This document shows, in pieces, positions 1-8,838 of a DNA stretch of 64,000 bases; position 1 is the stretch's first letter; each line of letters starts with the position of its first letter. The DNA is from Vagococcus hydrophili (GTDB lineage: Bacteria > Bacillota > Bacilli > Lactobacillales > Vagococcaceae): positions 62,001 through 126,000 of the forward strand of contig NZ_CP049887.1 in assembly GCF_011304195.1 (NCBI RefSeq), in the 5' to 3' direction. Position numbers and translations under genes: made by a program. The notes under the pieces are model-generated. The model ran no database searches and had not been told where the DNA came from. It saw nothing but the letters and a program-made list of their open reading frames with translations.

Positions 1-981
1 ATCAAACATTTGATTCACACCTTCAATAATGTAAGTCACGTCTTCACGTTTGATTTCAGGTTCTGCTGGATTTTTTTCGTAGAACGTATCTGTTGTTCCA
101 ATATAAACTTTTTCCTCACGAGGAATAGCGAACATCATTCGGCCGTCGCCATATGGTGTATCAAAGTAAATTGAATTTGTGATTGGGAATCTAGCATTAT
201 CGACTACCACATGAACACCTTTTGTTAAGTGTAGGAATTTACCTTTTTTAGAATTATCCATCTCACGAATACTATCTACCCAAGGACCAGCAGCATTGAT
301 AATGCGTTTAGCGTAAATTGGGTATTCTTTTTTGTTTATAGTATCAAGAACAGTTACCCCAATGATATTACCTGTTGTGTTACTATAAAGTAATTTAACA
401 ACTTTCGCATAACTTGCGATCAGTCCACCCATTTCATTGGCTTTTTTAATGGTTTCAAGAGTTAAACGGCTGTCATCTGTACGATACTCAACGTAAACTC
501 CTGTTCCTTTTAAGCCTTTTTCTTTTAAGAATGGTTCTCTTTTTAATGATTCTTTTTTGTCTAACATAAATTTACGTTCTTCTTTTTTAACACGTGCTAA
601 GCGGTCATAAATATCTAAACCGATTGACGTTGTAAATGAACCAAATGTTCCTTTATCGTAGAATGGTAAGACCATTTTTAAAGGTGTTGTAACATGTGGG
701 GCATTTTCATAAACTACTGCACGCTCTTGTCCGACTTCTGCGACTGTTTTCACATCAAATTGCGCTAAATATCTAAGTCCACCATGAACGAGTTTTGTTG
801 AACGACTCGATGTTCCTGATGAGAAATCTCGCATCTCAACAAGTCCAACATTTAAGCCACGACCGACACCGTCTAAAATAATACCGGCACCCGTAATACC
901 CCCGCCAATGACTAAAACATCTAATTCATTTTGTGACATTTTTTCTAAATGATCAATTCTTTCTCTATTTGAAAATAACAT
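1..981 (-). CDS. glpO: Alpha-glycerophosphate oxidase / glycerol-3-phosphate dehydrogenase (3' end missing)
   Basis: FAD enzyme that oxidises sn-glycerol-3-phosphate to dihydroxyacetone phosphate; in lactic acid bacteria the usual form is the H2O2-producing oxidase GlpO. The first 327 residues are present, about half of a family of roughly 560-610 residues; the rest lies left of the window. Near residue 22 is the dinucleotide-binding GGGITGAG, followed by the family segment SSGTSSRSTKLVHGGLRYL. The ATG is preceded by TAGGAG. No glpK lies upstream, where a divergent gene is found, so glpO is first in its transcript. A cre-like half site (TGTAAACG) lies just upstream. GlpO and GlpD cannot be told apart without the C-terminal half. 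Confidence 0.9.
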   Translation of the reverse strand, partial: MLFSNRERIDHLEKMSQNELDVLVIGGGITGAGIILDGVGRGLNVGLVEMRDFSSGTSSRSTKLVHGGLRYLAQFDVKTVAEVGQERAVVYENAPHVTTPLKMVLPFYDKGTFGSFTTSIGLDIYDRLARVKKEERKFMLDKKESLKREPFLKEKGLKGTGVYVEYRTDDSRLTLETIKKANEMGGLIASYAKVVKLLYSNTTGNIIGVTVLDTINKKEYPIYAKRIINAAGPWVDSIREMDNSKKGKFLHLTKGVHVVVDNARFPITNSIYFDTPYGDGRMMFAIPREEKVYIGTTDTFYEKNPAEPEIKREDVTYIIEGVNQMFD

Positions 982-1010
982 GAAATCACTCCTAGACATT
1001 TTTTGTTATT

Positions 1011-1024
1011 AATCGTTTACACTA
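1011..1024 (-). promoter_or_regulatory. Possible CcpA cre half-site upstream of glpO
   Basis: On the minus strand the sequence reads TGTAAACGATTAAT, about 30 bases before the glpO start. The left half matches the CcpA catabolite-repression consensus well, while the right half is degenerate. Catabolite repression of glycerol genes by CcpA is established in Firmicutes, but this particular site is only a candidate. Confidence 0.3.
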
Positions 1025-1135
1025 TATATTTTAACATACTTATTCTATTTTAATCAGTATTTTACTTTAATTTAGTTCACAAATTTTTATTTTGTGCTAG
1101 CATGATGGTACTAACAATATTTAAGGAGGAATATT

Positions 1136-1672
1136 ATGGATTGGTCAATTTTAATTCAAATTTTTGTGATTAACTTTTGTTATGTTACCCTTAGCACTTT
1201 GCGATTTATGTTAACGATGAAAGGCTACCGAATTGTCGCCCCTCTTGTAAGTATGGCTGAGATTACGATTTACATTGTTGGTTTATCTCTTGTTTTGGAT
1301 CATGTTGATCAACCTCTTAATATTTTTATTTACGCCTTAGGGTATGCTGTTGGTGTTAGTGTGGGAATTAAAATTGAAGATTATTTAGCTCTAGGTTATA
1401 TTATGGTCACTGTAATCGTGCCAGATGATGGTTTAAAACCTAATTTTACAGCTGATTTAAGAGATAACGGTTTTGGGGTCACCAAGCACTACGGAGAAGG
1501 GAAAGACGGTCAACGCCTTGTCTTAGAAATCCTCTCCCCTCGAAAAAATGAACGACGTCTTTACCGGTTGATTAAAGAACTAGACGAGCGAGCGTTTATC
1601 ATTTCTCATGAACCTAAATATATTTCTGGTGGCTTTTGGACAAAAAAGATTAAACGACACCAATCAAAATAA
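1136..1672 (+). CDS. UPF0316 (DUF5698/DUF2179) membrane protein
   Basis: 178-residue membrane protein of the UPF0316 family (B. subtilis YebE-like). Three hydrophobic helices occupy about residues 5-85. A soluble C-terminal DUF2179-type domain follows, with the typical end ...RLYRLIKELDERAFIISHEPKYISGGFW. The biochemical role of the family is not established; the soluble domain resembles small-ligand-binding folds found in YitT proteins. The start is fixed by AAGGAGG 6 bases before ATG. The gene is monocistronic and closed by a bidirectional terminator shared with ppsR. A YitT protein carrying the same C-terminal domain type is encoded at 8953-9816. Confidence 0.88.
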   Translation: MDWSILIQIFVINFCYVTLSTLRFMLTMKGYRIVAPLVSMAEITIYIVGLSLVLDHVDQPLNIFIYALGYAVGVSVGIKIEDYLALGYIMVTVIVPDDGLKPNFTADLRDNGFGVTKHYGEGKDGQRLVLEILSPRKNERRLYRLIKELDERAFIISHEPKYISGGFWTKKIKRHQSK

Positions 1673-1675
1673 AAA

Positions 1676-1708
1676 CAGGGATTGTGACATAAACCATCAC
1701 AATCCCTG
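1676..1708. terminator. Bidirectional intrinsic terminator
   Basis: Perfect 12-bp stem CAGGGATTGTGA / TCACAATCCCTG with a 9-base loop and T runs on both strands. It separates the convergent UPF0316 and ppsR genes. Confidence 0.9.
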
Positions 1709-1739
1709 CTTTTTAACTATATGTTTGGGAAATCCCTTC

Positions 1740-2573
1740 TTATAACAATGTTCTTCCATACTCCTCGATCAACTGAGCAGATTCTTCAATAGATTTGTTC
1801 TCTACATTAATCACAGTCGCTCCGATTTGTTGGTAGAGATTTTGTGAAAATTTCAATTCTTCTTTGATTCGCTCTAACGAAACATAGGAAGAACTTCCCG
1901 TTAATCCTAATGAAATTAAACGAGACTGACGGACCTTTTTAATATATTCAGGATCAGCTGTTAGACCAATAATTCGTTTTGAATCGATTTGGAATAACTC
2001 TTTAGGAATCGGCACTTCAGGGATTAATGGTAGATTAGATACTTTAAAGGAACGATTAGCCAAATACATACTTAAAGGCGTTTTTGATGTTCGCGAGATA
2101 CCCAATATAACAAAGTCTGATTTGGCGAAACCTTTTGGGTCTTTACCATCATCATATCTCACTGAAAACTCAATGGCTTCCACACGGTTAAAATATTCTT
2201 CATCTAATTGATACAAAGAACCACTTTTTGATGAAGGTTCCATTTGCGTTCTTTCTGAAATAATATTAACTAATGGTGACATATAATCAATGTACTCTAA
2301 GCCTGTTCTTTTAGAAAAATCGGCACATAAGTCATTTAATTCTTCACTGACTAAAGTAGTGACAACGACCGCTTTTTCTTTTAAAGCATCTGATAAAATA
2401 TTCGTTAAGACTTCTTTGGAATCCACAAAAGGAAATTTCTTTATTTCGTAATTGTTCAAATCTGGAAATTGTGCTAAGACAGCATTAATCACTCGTTGCG
2501 CTGTTTCTCCTATGGAATCTGATACAACAAACAATCTTACTTGTCTATAATGTCTTTCTCTTAATTTATTCAT
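1740..2573 (-). CDS. ppsR: Pyruvate, phosphate dikinase regulatory protein (PDRP)
   Basis: Bifunctional kinase/phosphorylase that inactivates PPDK by ADP-dependent threonine phosphorylation and reactivates it by Pi-dependent dephosphorylation (DUF299 family). The 277 residues match the usual length. Diagnostic are the N-terminal FVVSDSIGETAQRV and the P-loop-like GISRTSKTPLSMYLA near residue 155. The start ATG overlaps the stop of the upstream CBS-domain repressor gene (ATGA overlap), indicating translational coupling. Last gene of the ppdK operon, so the enzyme, its transcriptional repressor and its post-translational regulator are made together. An equivalent acting on PEP synthetase exists in Gram-negatives; the adjacent ppdK makes PPDK the obvious target here. 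Confidence 0.95.
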   Translation of the reverse strand: MNKLRERHYRQVRLFVVSDSIGETAQRVINAVLAQFPDLNNYEIKKFPFVDSKEVLTNILSDALKEKAVVVTTLVSEELNDLCADFSKRTGLEYIDYMSPLVNIISERTQMEPSSKSGSLYQLDEEYFNRVEAIEFSVRYDDGKDPKGFAKSDFVILGISRTSKTPLSMYLANRSFKVSNLPLIPEVPIPKELFQIDSKRIIGLTADPEYIKKVRQSRLISLGLTGSSSYVSLERIKEELKFSQNLYQQIGATVINVENKSIEESAQLIEEYGRTLL

Positions 2574-3196
2574 ACGTTTCTCTCGCTTCCCATCATAATA
2601 AAATGTTGCATAATCCGTGTTTTAGAAATCTTTCCAATAACTTTTTTTGAGCCTTTTTCTTCCACTACAGGAAGTGAATCGACTTCATGTTTCATGATTA
2701 AACTACCTGCTTCTAAAATGGTCATCTCAGGCGTTGCGACGATGATATTTGGCATTCTGGTCATAATCACAGCCACTGATAATTCGTTATCTTGATTATT
2801 AAGTAAGCTTCTTAATAAATCTTTTCTCGAAACCAATCCAAGTAAATCGCCTGTATTCTCATCAGTTACATATAAAGAACCACTATCGTACATAAACAAT
2901 GAAGTAGTTGCATCTAATATACTCGTTTTTGGAAAAACAATAATACTTGATGTCATTAATTCTGAAATTTTGGTTTCAAACAACTGATCATGTAATAAAG
3001 GTTCAAAATTTAACCCTGAGTAGATATAGCCTACTTTCGGTCTTGCATCTAAAACACCTGTCATTGTCAAAACCGCTAAATCACTTCTTAAGGTTGGTTT
3101 GGTTAAACCTAAATGCTCTGCAATTTTATCACCACTAATCGGTTCATTTTCTTTCACAATTTCAATAATTGATTTTTGTCGTTCACTTAACTCCAT
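2570..3196 (-). CDS. ccpN: CcpN/YqzB-like repressor: HTH plus two CBS domains
   Basis: 208-residue transcriptional repressor. An N-terminal winged HTH (about residues 1-60, with IAEHLGLTKPTLRSDLAVLTM) is followed by two CBS domains (about 75-200) expected to sense adenylates. B. subtilis CcpN (YqzB) represses gluconeogenic genes and lies beside the ppsR homologue YqfL. Here it sits between ppdK (17-base gap) and ppsR (4-base overlap). It is therefore likely to control its own operon through the paired palindromes at 5886-5922. GAGGG precedes the ATG. The family assignment is firm; naming it ccpN is by synteny and domain order. Confidence 0.88.
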   Translation of the reverse strand: MELSERQKSIIEIVKENEPISGDKIAEHLGLTKPTLRSDLAVLTMTGVLDARPKVGYIYSGLNFEPLLHDQLFETKISELMTSSIIVFPKTSILDATTSLFMYDSGSLYVTDENTGDLLGLVSRKDLLRSLLNNQDNELSVAVIMTRMPNIIVATPEMTILEAGSLIMKHEVDSLPVVEEKGSKKVIGKISKTRIMQHFIMMGSERNV

Positions 3197-3213
3197 CTTA
3201 GTCCCTCATTTTT

Positions 3214-5844
3214 TTACTTATTTTTCATTCTGATACCACTCTTAGCTGCTGCAAGATAGGCAACAGGTACTCGGTAAGGTGAACAAGATACATAGTCTAA
3301 GCCTAGTTGATCAAAGAACTCAATGGAATGTGGATCTCCTCCTAATTCCCCGCAAACCCCAATTTTCATATCTGGCTTCGTTTTTCTGGTTTTTTCAACA
3401 GCAATCTTAATTAATTCCCCCACACCTGTCACATCTAGTGTTTGGAATGGGTCAATTGGTAATACCCCTTCTGCCAGGTATTGATTAATGTATTTGGCCG
3501 CGTCATCTCTTGAGAAACCAAAAGTCATTTGCGTTAAATCATTGGTTCCAAAACTAAAGAAGTCGGCACTTTTAGCTAATTCATCCGCAATCAGACATGC
3601 TCTCGGTAGTTCAATCATCGTTCCCAAAGTAAAAGGAACACTGCAATCTTCAGAATCCATAATATGATTAATATGGTTCTCTAATTTAGTTCTTAAACTA
3701 CTTAGCTCACCTTCCATTCCTACTAATGGTATCATAATTTCTGGAAAAACTTCCATCTGACTTGATTTTTTTAGTTCAATGGCACTTCTGATGATTGCTT
3801 CCACTTGCATGATGTAAAGTTCTGGATAGGTCACAGCTAAACGACAGCCTCGATGACCTAACATTGGATTAATTTCATGTAGTTCATTCACTCGATGTTG
3901 TAAATAATCATACTGAACACCCATCTCCTCAGCAATCTTGCGAATATCTCCTTCTTTTGACGGAACAAACTCATGCAGAGGTGGATCAAGTAAACGAATC
4001 ACCGTTGACTTACCACTAATCGTTTTGAATATTTCTTTAAAATCATCAATTTGATAACCTAGAATAGTCTGTAGTGCTTTGTTTCGTTCTTCTTGATTAC
4101 TTGCTAAGATAAAACGGCGCATTTCGATTAAACGCTCGGGCGCAAAAAACATGTGCTCTGTTCGAACTAAACCGATACCACTCGCTTCAAAAGCCATTCC
4201 TGTTTCGATATCAGATGTCATTTCTGCATTCATTCGAACTTCTAAGCGTGAAAATTCTTTGGACCAAGCCATGACTGTTTCGAAGTATTCGTTTTTCTCA
4301 GACAATTCAAGAGAAACTTCCCCCACATACAAATCCCCATTTGTTCCATCAACTGAAATGATGTCCCCTTCTTTTAAGACACCTTTAGGATAGGTTACCG
4401 TCTTAATAAATTCATCAATTTCAAGCTCGCTACACCCTGCCACACAACAGGTTCCCATACCACGAGCAACCACTGCCGCGTGAGACGTCATCCCACCGCG
4501 ACTTGTCACAATCGCCTGACTAACCACCATGCCACCAATATCTTCTGGGGAGGTTTCTTGTCTCACCAAAATGACTTTTTCACCACGCTCTGACCATTCT
4601 TTTGCCACTGCCGCATCAAAACAAATTTTACCTGTGGCAGAACCTGGACTGGCAGGAAGTCCCACTGTTGAAATCAATTCAGCTGATTTTAATGCTTCTT
4701 CTACAAAGACCGGATGCAATAATTGATTGACTGAATGTGGATCCAAACTTAAAATCGCTTCTTCTTTTGTTTTTAACCCTTCTTCCACCATATCAACAGC
4801 CACTTTAAAAGCTGCGTGAGCTGTTCGTTTACCATTTCTAGTTTGAAGTAGGTATAATTTTTTATTTTCAATGGTAAATTCAATATCTTGCATATCTTGA
4901 TAGTGTTTTTCTAAAGTTTCTGACATCTCAAAAAATTGTTTATAAACTTCTGGCATAGCTGTCTTTAATTCTGAAATTGGAAGTGGTGTTCTAATTCCTG
5001 CCACTACATCTTCTCCTTGTGCATTGATTAAATATTCCCCAAACAGTTTATTCTCTCCTGTTGATGGATTTCTTGTAAAAGCCACACCTGTCCCACTATT
5101 TGGACCGCTATTCCCAAAAACCATTAGTTGAATGTTCACAGCTGTTCCTAAATCGTCTGAAATATCATGTAACTTACGGTAAATGTTAGCGCGTTCATTA
5201 TTCCAAGAACTAAACACTGCCTCAATGGCTGCGAATAATTGTTCTTTTGGATTCTGAGGAAAAGCTTGTTTCTTAATTTCCAAATAGATGCGTTTATACT
5301 CATGAACGATTTCTTTCAACTGATCTGCCGTTAATTCTGAATCTAGTTTGACTCTATTTTTTCGTTTATAAAATTCTAAAAAGTTTTCAAAATGAGAACC
5401 ATCAATCCCGTAAACCACGTCACCAAACATTTGAAGTAAACGGCGGTAACAATCATAAGCAAATTCTTCATCTTGAGTCACACGTGCCAAGTGCTCCACG
5501 TTTTCGTCATTCAGTCCTAAATTTAAAACCGTGTCCATCATGCCAGGCATTGAGAATTTAGAACCACTTCTGACAGAAAGTAACATCATGTTTTCTGGAT
5601 CATTTAATGATTTTCCCGAACGCTCTTCTAATTGTTTCAAATGTAATTCAATCTCATCTTGAACGTCTTTTGTTAGCATTCTTTCATTGTTTAAATAAGT
5701 CATACACGTTTCAGTTGTAATCGTAAAACCATCTGGAACAGGTAATCCTAAGCGCGTCATTTCAGCTAAGTTTGCCCCCTTACCTCCTAAAAGCCCTTTC
5801 ATTTCTGCATTACCTTCACTGAAACTGTACACATTTTTTGTCAT
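3214..5844 (-). CDS. ppdK: Pyruvate, phosphate dikinase
   Basis: Interconverts pyruvate + ATP + Pi and PEP + AMP + PPi in the cytoplasm. At 876 residues it is full length. It has an N-terminal ATP-grasp domain (FSEGNAEMKGLLGGKGANL at the start), a central phosphohistidine domain with GGMTSHAAVVARG (catalytic His near residue 455), and a C-terminal PEP/pyruvate barrel ending with GVCGELGGDP (catalytic Cys near residue 831). Start supported by TTGGAGG. First gene of ppdK-ccpN-ppsR, driven by a near-consensus promoter whose spacer is a palindromic operator. Presence of the two dedicated regulators implies tight control to avoid a futile cycle with pyruvate kinase. Confidence 0.97.
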   Translation of the reverse strand: MTKNVYSFSEGNAEMKGLLGGKGANLAEMTRLGLPVPDGFTITTETCMTYLNNERMLTKDVQDEIELHLKQLEERSGKSLNDPENMMLLSVRSGSKFSMPGMMDTVLNLGLNDENVEHLARVTQDEEFAYDCYRRLLQMFGDVVYGIDGSHFENFLEFYKRKNRVKLDSELTADQLKEIVHEYKRIYLEIKKQAFPQNPKEQLFAAIEAVFSSWNNERANIYRKLHDISDDLGTAVNIQLMVFGNSGPNSGTGVAFTRNPSTGENKLFGEYLINAQGEDVVAGIRTPLPISELKTAMPEVYKQFFEMSETLEKHYQDMQDIEFTIENKKLYLLQTRNGKRTAHAAFKVAVDMVEEGLKTKEEAILSLDPHSVNQLLHPVFVEEALKSAELISTVGLPASPGSATGKICFDAAVAKEWSERGEKVILVRQETSPEDIGGMVVSQAIVTSRGGMTSHAAVVARGMGTCCVAGCSELEIDEFIKTVTYPKGVLKEGDIISVDGTNGDLYVGEVSLELSEKNEYFETVMAWSKEFSRLEVRMNAEMTSDIETGMAFEASGIGLVRTEHMFFAPERLIEMRRFILASNQEERNKALQTILGYQIDDFKEIFKTISGKSTVIRLLDPPLHEFVPSKEGDIRKIAEEMGVQYDYLQHRVNELHEINPMLGHRGCRLAVTYPELYIMQVEAIIRSAIELKKSSQMEVFPEIMIPLVGMEGELSSLRTKLENHINHIMDSEDCSVPFTLGTMIELPRACLIADELAKSADFFSFGTNDLTQMTFGFSRDDAAKYINQYLAEGVLPIDPFQTLDVTGVGELIKIAVEKTRKTKPDMKIGVCGELGGDPHSIEFFDQLGLDYVSCSPYRVPVAYLAAAKSGIRMKNK

Positions 5845-5880
5845 GAATAATCCTCCAAACGTTTTATTAAATCTAAAAAC

Positions 5881-5922
5881 ATTATATAATACGTCTTATA
5901 TAATTTCAATAAGATGTATTAT
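5881..5922 (-). promoter_or_regulatory. ppdK promoter with twin palindromic operators
   Basis: On the minus strand a -35 TTGAAA (5904-5909) and a -10 TATAAT (5881-5886) are separated by exactly 17 bases. Two near-identical 14-mers are seen: ATAATACGTCTTAT at 5886-5899, inside the spacer and touching the -10, and ATAAGATGTATTAT at 5909-5922, abutting the -35. Each is almost self-palindromic and they are 23 bp apart, so they sit on nearly the same helix face. Occupancy would block RNA polymerase. The natural candidate ligand is the CBS-domain repressor encoded two kilobases downstream in the same operon. Confidence 0.75.
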
Positions 5923-5944
5923 ATAATTAATAAAACGCACATAT

Positions 5945-5989
5945 AAAAAAGAAGCTGACGCTAGGACTACACCCGACACGACAACTTCT
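5945..5989 (-). terminator. Intrinsic terminator after the traX-like gene
   Basis: Stem AGAAGCTGACG / CGACAACTTCT (one mismatch and a wobble) with a long loop, followed on the minus strand by TTTTTT. It insulates the ppdK promoter from upstream readthrough. Confidence 0.7.
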
Positions 5990-6057
5990 CTAAAGTTAAA
6001 TTAATTTTTTATTAAAAAGTTTTATACTTAATAAGTGAATCATACTGTTTTAAAGTG

Positions 6058-6840
6058 TTACTTCAAGAAAAACGTCGTATAAACATAGGACATTACATAC
6101 AAGATATAAATATGAGCTGGGTAGAAAATGTAAAAGAAATATTTACTTCCTTTCCCTCTTTGCCCATTATATAAAGCTATTAAAACAATCGAGAAAATCA
6201 TCATCCATTGATGGTTCCCAGAAAAAAGATTCGTAAAATTAAAGCCTGTGGAAATCAAACCAACCAGTAAAATCGCGATGTATTGAATAATTCTTTTTTC
6301 TCTAAATAGATATAAAACAGCTCCCAAGATAACTACTAGAAAGCCACCTTCAACCGTAATAAATGATGGAAATATCATTGAACTATAAACAGCTAACATT
6401 GGATTTGTATTTAAAAATAACAAAAATAAAACTGTTGGAATAGCTGGTAATACTAACATTAAGATTGCCTTTAAAAATTTCTTTTCTTTTAAACTATCAA
6501 TCATCGACATCATCATTGTTGACAATAACATCGTACCAAAAACATTGTTCATTAAAACAACAGATTCTAATGGAAATACTCGACTAAAAATAAAAGTAAG
6601 AACATTCATCAGCCAAAAGCCGATTAGTAATCGTAGCATATATTTTTTACGATCTCTTGTATAGTGAAATCCTTCTGCTGCCATGAATAAAAAGATCGGT
6701 AACACCAATCGACCTAACATACCAAACCATAGTGGAGCACCTGCATAGTAAAACATTTGATGAACATGATCAAAGACCATTAAGATAATACCAATCAATT
6801 TTAATTGTGTGCCTGTGATACCATATTTTTGTTGATTCAT
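6058..6840 (-). CDS. TraX-family polytopic membrane protein
   Basis: 260-residue integral membrane protein with about eight hydrophobic segments. It shows the TraX-family features near the N-terminus: LKLIGIILMVFDHVHQ and RLVLPIFLFMAAEGF. TraX of F plasmid acetylates pilin, and chromosomal Firmicute homologues are probably acyltransferases of unknown substrate (envelope glycopolymer is a guess). I start at the ATG at 6840 because AGGGAG lies 7 bases upstream; an in-frame ATG 18 bases earlier lacks a ribosome-binding site. Monocistronic, flanked by terminators on both sides. Confidence 0.85.
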   Translation of the reverse strand: MNQQKYGITGTQLKLIGIILMVFDHVHQMFYYAGAPLWFGMLGRLVLPIFLFMAAEGFHYTRDRKKYMLRLLIGFWLMNVLTFIFSRVFPLESVVLMNNVFGTMLLSTMMMSMIDSLKEKKFLKAILMLVLPAIPTVLFLLFLNTNPMLAVYSSMIFPSFITVEGGFLVVILGAVLYLFREKRIIQYIAILLVGLISTGFNFTNLFSGNHQWMMIFSIVLIALYNGQRGKGSKYFFYIFYPAHIYILYVMSYVYTTFFLK

Positions 6841-6934
6841 AAAAAAACTCCCTTTCAAACCTTTCTTATATCATAAAGGAAATTAAGAATATTTTTAATG
6901 GAAGTATCTTACAACTAACTTACATTTTTGTTAT

Positions 6935-6968
6935 AAAAAAGAAAGCTGACTTTTTACGATCAGCTTTC
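6935..6968 (-). terminator. Intrinsic terminator of the ABC-F gene
   Basis: Perfect stem GAAAGCTGA / TCAGCTTTC followed by six T on the minus strand. Confidence 0.9.
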
Positions 6969-6977
6969 CGTTCTATC

Positions 6978-8528
6978 TTATACATGTGTCAACGTATTAC
7001 TTTCGACGTCAAATTGTTTATCTACTAAGCCATTATAAAATTCTGGCTCATGGGAAACGACAATCAATGTGCCTTCATAATCTTTTAAGGCACGTTTCAA
7101 CCCATCTTTAGTACCCTGATCTAAATGGTTCGTTGGCTCATCTAAAATTAAGAAATTACTTTTCTTAAGGGTTAGACCACACAATTTAACTTTAGTTTGT
7201 TCTCCCCCACTTAATTGATCTAGTGCTTTTGTTACATTGTCATCAATAATCCCACTACGAGATAGATAACGACGAACTTCTTTATTATTTAATTTCGGAA
7301 ATTGTTCTTTAATCCAATCAAAGGCAGATTGATGCGGGTTTGACCAAACTAAATCTTGAGAGAAATAACTAATTTTAGCTTCTCTTGATAATTCGATTTC
7401 ACCATTAATCGCTTGAATTTCACCAATTAACGTTTTTAAAAGAGTTGATTTCCCAATCCCATTAAACCCGTTAATCGCAATTTTTTCGCCGTTTTGAACC
7501 AATAGATTAATGGGTGGTAATAATGCTTTTTTGCTATAACCAATCTCTAAGCGTTTCACTTCCACGACTAAATTTCCGTGAGAAGCTGTATATGGAAAAT
7601 GGAAATGCCCTGGTTTTGGTGAAACTGGTGGTGTTAAGCGGTCCATTCTATTTAATTGTTTTTCACGACTTTTCGCCATGGTTGAACGACTACCCGCTTT
7701 ATATTTTCTGATATAGGTTTCTAACTTGTCAATTTCTTTTTGTTGTTTTTCAAATTCACGATGCAAATGTTCCTGTTGTGCTTCTTTTTGTTTCATCGCC
7801 GCGTCGTAATTTCCCATGTATTTTGTTAACGTTTGGAATTCGATATCACAAATACAATTAGTCACACGATTTAAAAATTCACGGTCATGGGAAATAACAA
7901 TATAGGTATCTTCTAATTGATTTAAATAATCTGATAGCCAATCAATATGTTCCGCATCTAAGTAGTTCGTTGGCTCATCTAAAAGGAACACATCCGCTTT
8001 TTCTAATAATAATTTTGCTAGAGATACTTTTGAACGTTGACCACCACTTAGGGCATCCACTTCACGATCTAAACCAATCGCATTAATCCCAAGACCTGTT
8101 GCAACACGTTCGATTTCAGTTTCAATATTATAGAAATCATTGTTTTCTAATATATCTTGATACTGACCAATTTCTTCCAACAAAGCATCATCATAGGTCT
8201 CTGCATACGTCATATATAATTCTTGAATTTTATCATTCATCTCATATAAATGTTTGAAGGCACGTTTCAAATAATCAAAAATTGTATTCCCTTCATCATA
8301 AGTCAGTTGTTGTTCTAAATAAGAGATTCTTAAATTATTTTGCCAAACAATTTGACCCCCATCTGGTAAAACTTCTCCTTGAATCATCTTTAAAAGCGTT
8401 GATTTTCCAGCCCCATTTTTTCCAGTTAAGCCTAAATGCTCCCCTTTGTTGACTCTTAAACCACTATCTTTATATAAAACTTTATCTGGTAATTCATAAT
8501 CTAAATTGGTAATTGTTAATATACTCAT
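6978..8528 (-). CDS. ABC-F ATPase, YfmM-like
   Basis: 516-residue soluble protein with two ATP-binding cassettes and no membrane segment, the ABC-F architecture of ribosome-acting translation factors and ribosome-protection proteins. Cassette 1: Walker A GKNGAGKST (residues 36-44), signature LSGGQRSKVSLAKLL. A charged helical linker rich in Lys/Glu/Gln spans about 245-300. Cassette 2: GFNGIGKST, signature LSGGEQTKVKL, LILDEPTNHLD. Length and sequence fit the B. subtilis YfmM subgroup rather than Lsa, Vga or OptrA. The gene has a 300-base leader with a leader peptide and an attenuator-like terminator, implying inducible expression. Antibiotic resistance is possible but unproven. Confidence 0.88.
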   Translation of the reverse strand: MSILTITNLDYELPDKVLYKDSGLRVNKGEHLGLTGKNGAGKSTLLKMIQGEVLPDGGQIVWQNNLRISYLEQQLTYDEGNTIFDYLKRAFKHLYEMNDKIQELYMTYAETYDDALLEEIGQYQDILENNDFYNIETEIERVATGLGINAIGLDREVDALSGGQRSKVSLAKLLLEKADVFLLDEPTNYLDAEHIDWLSDYLNQLEDTYIVISHDREFLNRVTNCICDIEFQTLTKYMGNYDAAMKQKEAQQEHLHREFEKQQKEIDKLETYIRKYKAGSRSTMAKSREKQLNRMDRLTPPVSPKPGHFHFPYTASHGNLVVEVKRLEIGYSKKALLPPINLLVQNGEKIAINGFNGIGKSTLLKTLIGEIQAINGEIELSREAKISYFSQDLVWSNPHQSAFDWIKEQFPKLNNKEVRRYLSRSGIIDDNVTKALDQLSGGEQTKVKLCGLTLKKSNFLILDEPTNHLDQGTKDGLKRALKDYEGTLIVVSHEPEFYNGLVDKQFDVESNTLTHV

Positions 8529-8554
8529 TTTTTCTTTCCTTCTTTCTACAAATT

Positions 8555-8589
8555 AAAAGAGACTAACCGAAATTTTGTGGTTAATCTCT
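8555..8589 (-). terminator. Attenuator-like terminator in the ABC-F leader
   Basis: On the minus strand AGAGATTAACC, a 10-base loop and GGTTAGTCTCT form an 11-bp stem (one G-U) followed by TTTT. It sits only about 30 bases before the ABC-F start codon and downstream of its promoter, so it can only act on that gene. Confidence 0.75.
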
Positions 8590-8590
8590 C

Positions 8591-8732
8591 TACTTCTATC
8601 CTAGACAAAAATAGAGAAGACGACGGAAACATTTTCAAGTCGCCCTCCCCACAATCACTATTAGAATAGAAGTATCAACAAATAAGACTGTTATTTTCAG
8701 TCTTTTTAAGTTACTTATTCTCAATAGTGATG
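8591..8732 (-). promoter_or_regulatory. Structured ABC-F leader RNA with competing stems
   Basis: Within the leader, two perfect 9-bp stems are mutually exclusive because they interlock. Stem A pairs ATCACTATT (8724-8732) with AATAGTGAT (8654-8662). Stem B pairs TACTTCTAT (8666-8674) with ATAGAAGTA (8591-8599). Inside B a GU-rich 12-bp hairpin can form around 8606-8650. A further 7-bp hairpin AAGACTG/CAGTCTT lies at 8684-8704. Such interlocking stems ahead of a terminator are typical of attenuators. The actual fold is inferred, not computed. Confidence 0.55.
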
Positions 8733-8748
8733 AAGAAATTTCTCTTAC

Positions 8749-8788
8749 GCTCTGAACATATGCTTCATCTATTTCTAATGTTCAGAGC
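8749..8788 (-). promoter_or_regulatory. Leader hairpin overlapping the leader-peptide stop
   Basis: Perfect 11-bp inverted repeat ATGTTCAGAGC / GCTCTGAACAT with an 18-base loop. The 5' arm encodes the last codons of the leader peptide, so a ribosome on those codons would keep this hairpin open. Confidence 0.8.
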
Positions 8789-8810
8789 AAATTCGTCTAA
8801 TCAAGACCAT
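8775..8810 (-). CDS. Putative 11-residue leader peptide upstream of the ABC-F gene
   Basis: Short open frame MVLIRRICSEH with an ATG start preceded by GGGTGAG at good spacing and ending in TAG. It begins about 25 bases into the predicted transcript and its last four codons form the 5' arm of an 11-bp hairpin. This matches the layout of leader peptides that induce macrolide/lincosamide and ABC-F resistance genes when a drug-bound ribosome stalls. Function is inferred from position; it is too short for homology. Confidence 0.6.
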   Translation of the reverse strand: MVLIRRICSEH

Positions 8811-8838
8811 TTTACTCACCCTTAACTTTATTAAATGA

